Source of the DNA: Actinomycetota bacterium | GTDB taxonomy: Bacteria > Actinomycetota > Thermoleophilia > RBG-16-64-13 | Direction of reading: 5' to 3' | Length of the DNA: 52,941 nt | NCBI GenBank assembly: GCA_023483915.1 | Contig: JAMDEO010000097.1 | Coordinates: 1-52,941 of the forward strand | Shown here: positions 51,753 to 52,941 of the stretch, in pieces | Layout of the letters: every line of letters begins with the position of its first letter | How positions within the stretch are numbered: the first letter of the stretch is position 1 | Position numbers and translations under genes: made by a program | Notes under the pieces: generated by a model | Told to the model about the DNA's origin: nothing | The model's input: only the letters and a program-made list of their open reading frames with translations | The model's database searches: none

Positions 51753-52941
51753 CCATCGTGTTGGTGGGGTTGAGCCAACGTACGGCTCCGGTGACTCTGC
51801 GGGAGCGACTATCCAAGATGCTCGAGTCCTCGGGTTGCGCGGACGAGACAACTTCTGCCATACCTAGCCTGATTGGGTCGGGCTTTCGAGAATTCGCCCA
51901 CCTCTCGACGTGTAATCGCCTGGAGATCTATGCCGTTTCCAACGGCACTCACAGTCATACCCGCGAACTGATCGCCTCAAGGCTGGCGGAGTTGGGCGGC
52001 ATCTCGCCAGAAGAGCTGGAGCCACATATCTATCACTGGGAAGACGCGGACGCGGTACGCCATCTTCTGCGTGTTGCCAGCGGTCTGGACTCGCAAATGT
52101 TGGGGGAAACTCAGATCTTGGGTCAGGTATCTGAAGCATTCGCCTCGGCCAGAACGAACGGAACCTCTGGTCCCTTGCTCACCTACCTGTTCTCCCGCGC
52201 CGCACACGCGGGAAAGAGGGCGCGATCGGAGACAGAAATAAGTAAGGGAGGCACCTCCATCAGTCAAGCGGCTGTGTCCCTGCTGGAGAAGGAGCTCGGG
52301 GACCTGTCGTCACGGAACGTGTTGGTGGTGGGAGCCGGGGACACCGTGGAGCTCGCGGTCCAAGCTCTGCATAAGCGAGGCGCCCCGAAAGTGTGCTGCG
52401 TCAACCGTACCCTTTCCAGTGCTCAGGCCCTCGCGTCTCGGTTCGGTTGCCTGGCGCGGCCGTGGGGAGAGCTGGCCGGGGCTCTCATGGCCGCCGACGC
52501 CGTAATCACCGCTACCGGATCCCCTCACCCCGTCATCTACTTAGACGATGTGGCTCCCATTCTGGAGCAGCGCCGGGGAACTCCCTTGGTATTTGTCGAT
52601 ATCGCAGTCCCTCGAGATGTCGATCTCGAGGTGGGGTCCCTTCCCGGCGTGGTGCTTCATGATATTGACCAGCTGGAGGCCGCACTCGACCGGAATCTCG
52701 GTCGCCGGTTCGCGGCCGTGCCTGACGTTGAGGACATCGTTGCCCAGGAGACCCAGGTGGTGATGGATTGGCTCCATGGCCGGGAAGCCACACACCTGGT
52801 GTCTGAGCTTCGCAAGCACGCAAAGTCCGTCGCAGACGCCGAGGTCGGTATCGCCTTGCGCAAGCTCGGGAGCATCGATGAGAATGCTCAAGAGATCATC
52901 TTGCGCATGGCCAACCGCATTGTCAGCAAGTGTATTCCGCC
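51749..52941 (+). CDS. hemA: Glutamyl-tRNA reductase, 3' end cut by window edge
   Basis: First step of C5 tetrapyrrole synthesis: reduces Glu-tRNA(Glu) to glutamate-1-semialdehyde. 397 codons are visible and open to the edge. Start is TTG within TTGA, overlapping the ahbD stop (product LTIVLVGLSQRTAPVTLRER). Catalytic Cys in AHLSTCNRLEIY; GLDSQMLGETQILGQV; NADPH site NVLVVGAGDTVELAVQAL (Asp-Thr replaces the usual Glu-Met); VFVDIAVPRDVD; C-terminal dimer helices. Third gene of the heme operon. Confidence 0.96.
   Translation, partial: MTIVLVGLSQRTAPVTLRERLSKMLESSGCADETTSAIPSLIGSGFREFAHLSTCNRLEIYAVSNGTHSHTRELIASRLAELGGISPEELEPHIYHWEDADAVRHLLRVASGLDSQMLGETQILGQVSEAFASARTNGTSGPLLTYLFSRAAHAGKRARSETEISKGGTSISQAAVSLLEKELGDLSSRNVLVVGAGDTVELAVQALHKRGAPKVCCVNRTLSSAQALASRFGCLARPWGELAGALMAADAVITATGSPHPVIYLDDVAPILEQRRGTPLVFVDIAVPRDVDLEVGSLPGVVLHDIDQLEAALDRNLGRRFAAVPDVEDIVAQETQVVMDWLHGREATHLVSELRKHAKSVADAEVGIALRKLGSIDENAQEIILRMANRIVSKCIP

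Overview
The window looks like a chromosomal segment of a GC-rich, Gram-positive-type, probably anaerobic actinobacterium from a deep-branching lineage (inference). Supporting points are an LCP (LytR-CpsA-Psr) cell-wall protein, a DUF1385 protein, a zinc-type L31, ThyX, many GTG/TTG starts, a pyrogallol-phloroglucinol transhydroxylase-like enzyme, numerous multiheme c-type cytochromes and a radical-SAM heme synthase. No rRNA, tRNA or CRISPR array was found.

Positions 1-25100 (all minus strand) are housekeeping. In transcription order they hold rplM-rpsI with a clear promoter and a perfect palindromic terminator; an alanine/ornithine-racemase-like gene, glmS, an AcpS-NnrE-NnrD triple fusion, a CBS-pair protein, a small membrane protein and cca; then rpmE, thyX, DUF1385, prfA (with an internal deletion), a PrmC-Sua5 fusion, rpiB, glyA and a dCMP deaminase; then a full F1Fo ATP synthase operon (atpZ?/I/B/E/F/H/A/G/D/C), murA and a truncated LCP gene. 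Two 159-bp imperfect palindromes with 10-bp terminal inverted repeats sit inside this run, between atpA and atpG and between atpC and murA.

Positions 25118-29244 hold a small dimeric alpha/beta-barrel protein, a 24-codon hydrophobic ORF, a TetR regulator and, divergent from it, a molybdopterin enzyme very like the large subunit of pyrogallol-phloroglucinol transhydroxylase, without its iron-sulfur partner.

Positions 29336-43789 form a respiratory and signalling island. On the minus strand lie a sensor kinase with a CXXCH heme motif in its extracytoplasmic Cache-type domain, an OmpR-type regulator, a hexaheme cytochrome, an NHL-repeat lipoprotein and a triheme surface protein with recently duplicated modules. 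On the plus strand lie two paralogous heptaheme cytochrome / membrane cytochrome b pairs separated by a PAS kinase and a NarL-type regulator. The 17-bp motif TCTTAGGNNTTCCTTAG occurs ahead of both heptaheme genes and ahead of the hexaheme gene. This suggests a regulon of the neighbouring heme-sensor system, and together the genes suggest a quinol-to-extracytoplasmic-acceptor electron route (inference).

Positions 43806-49500 (minus) carry an ABC transporter (ATPase, two FtsX-like permeases, a DUF2318 protein) resembling the iron-uptake module of p19/FetMP-type loci. Upstream are a BlaI-like repressor and an M56 membrane protease, and a perfect BlaI-like operator lies before the DUF2318 gene. 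Positions 49669-52941 (plus) begin a heme operon: ferrochelatase, an AhbD-like radical SAM protein and hemA. This suggests a hybrid coproporphyrin route that would supply heme to the cytochromes.
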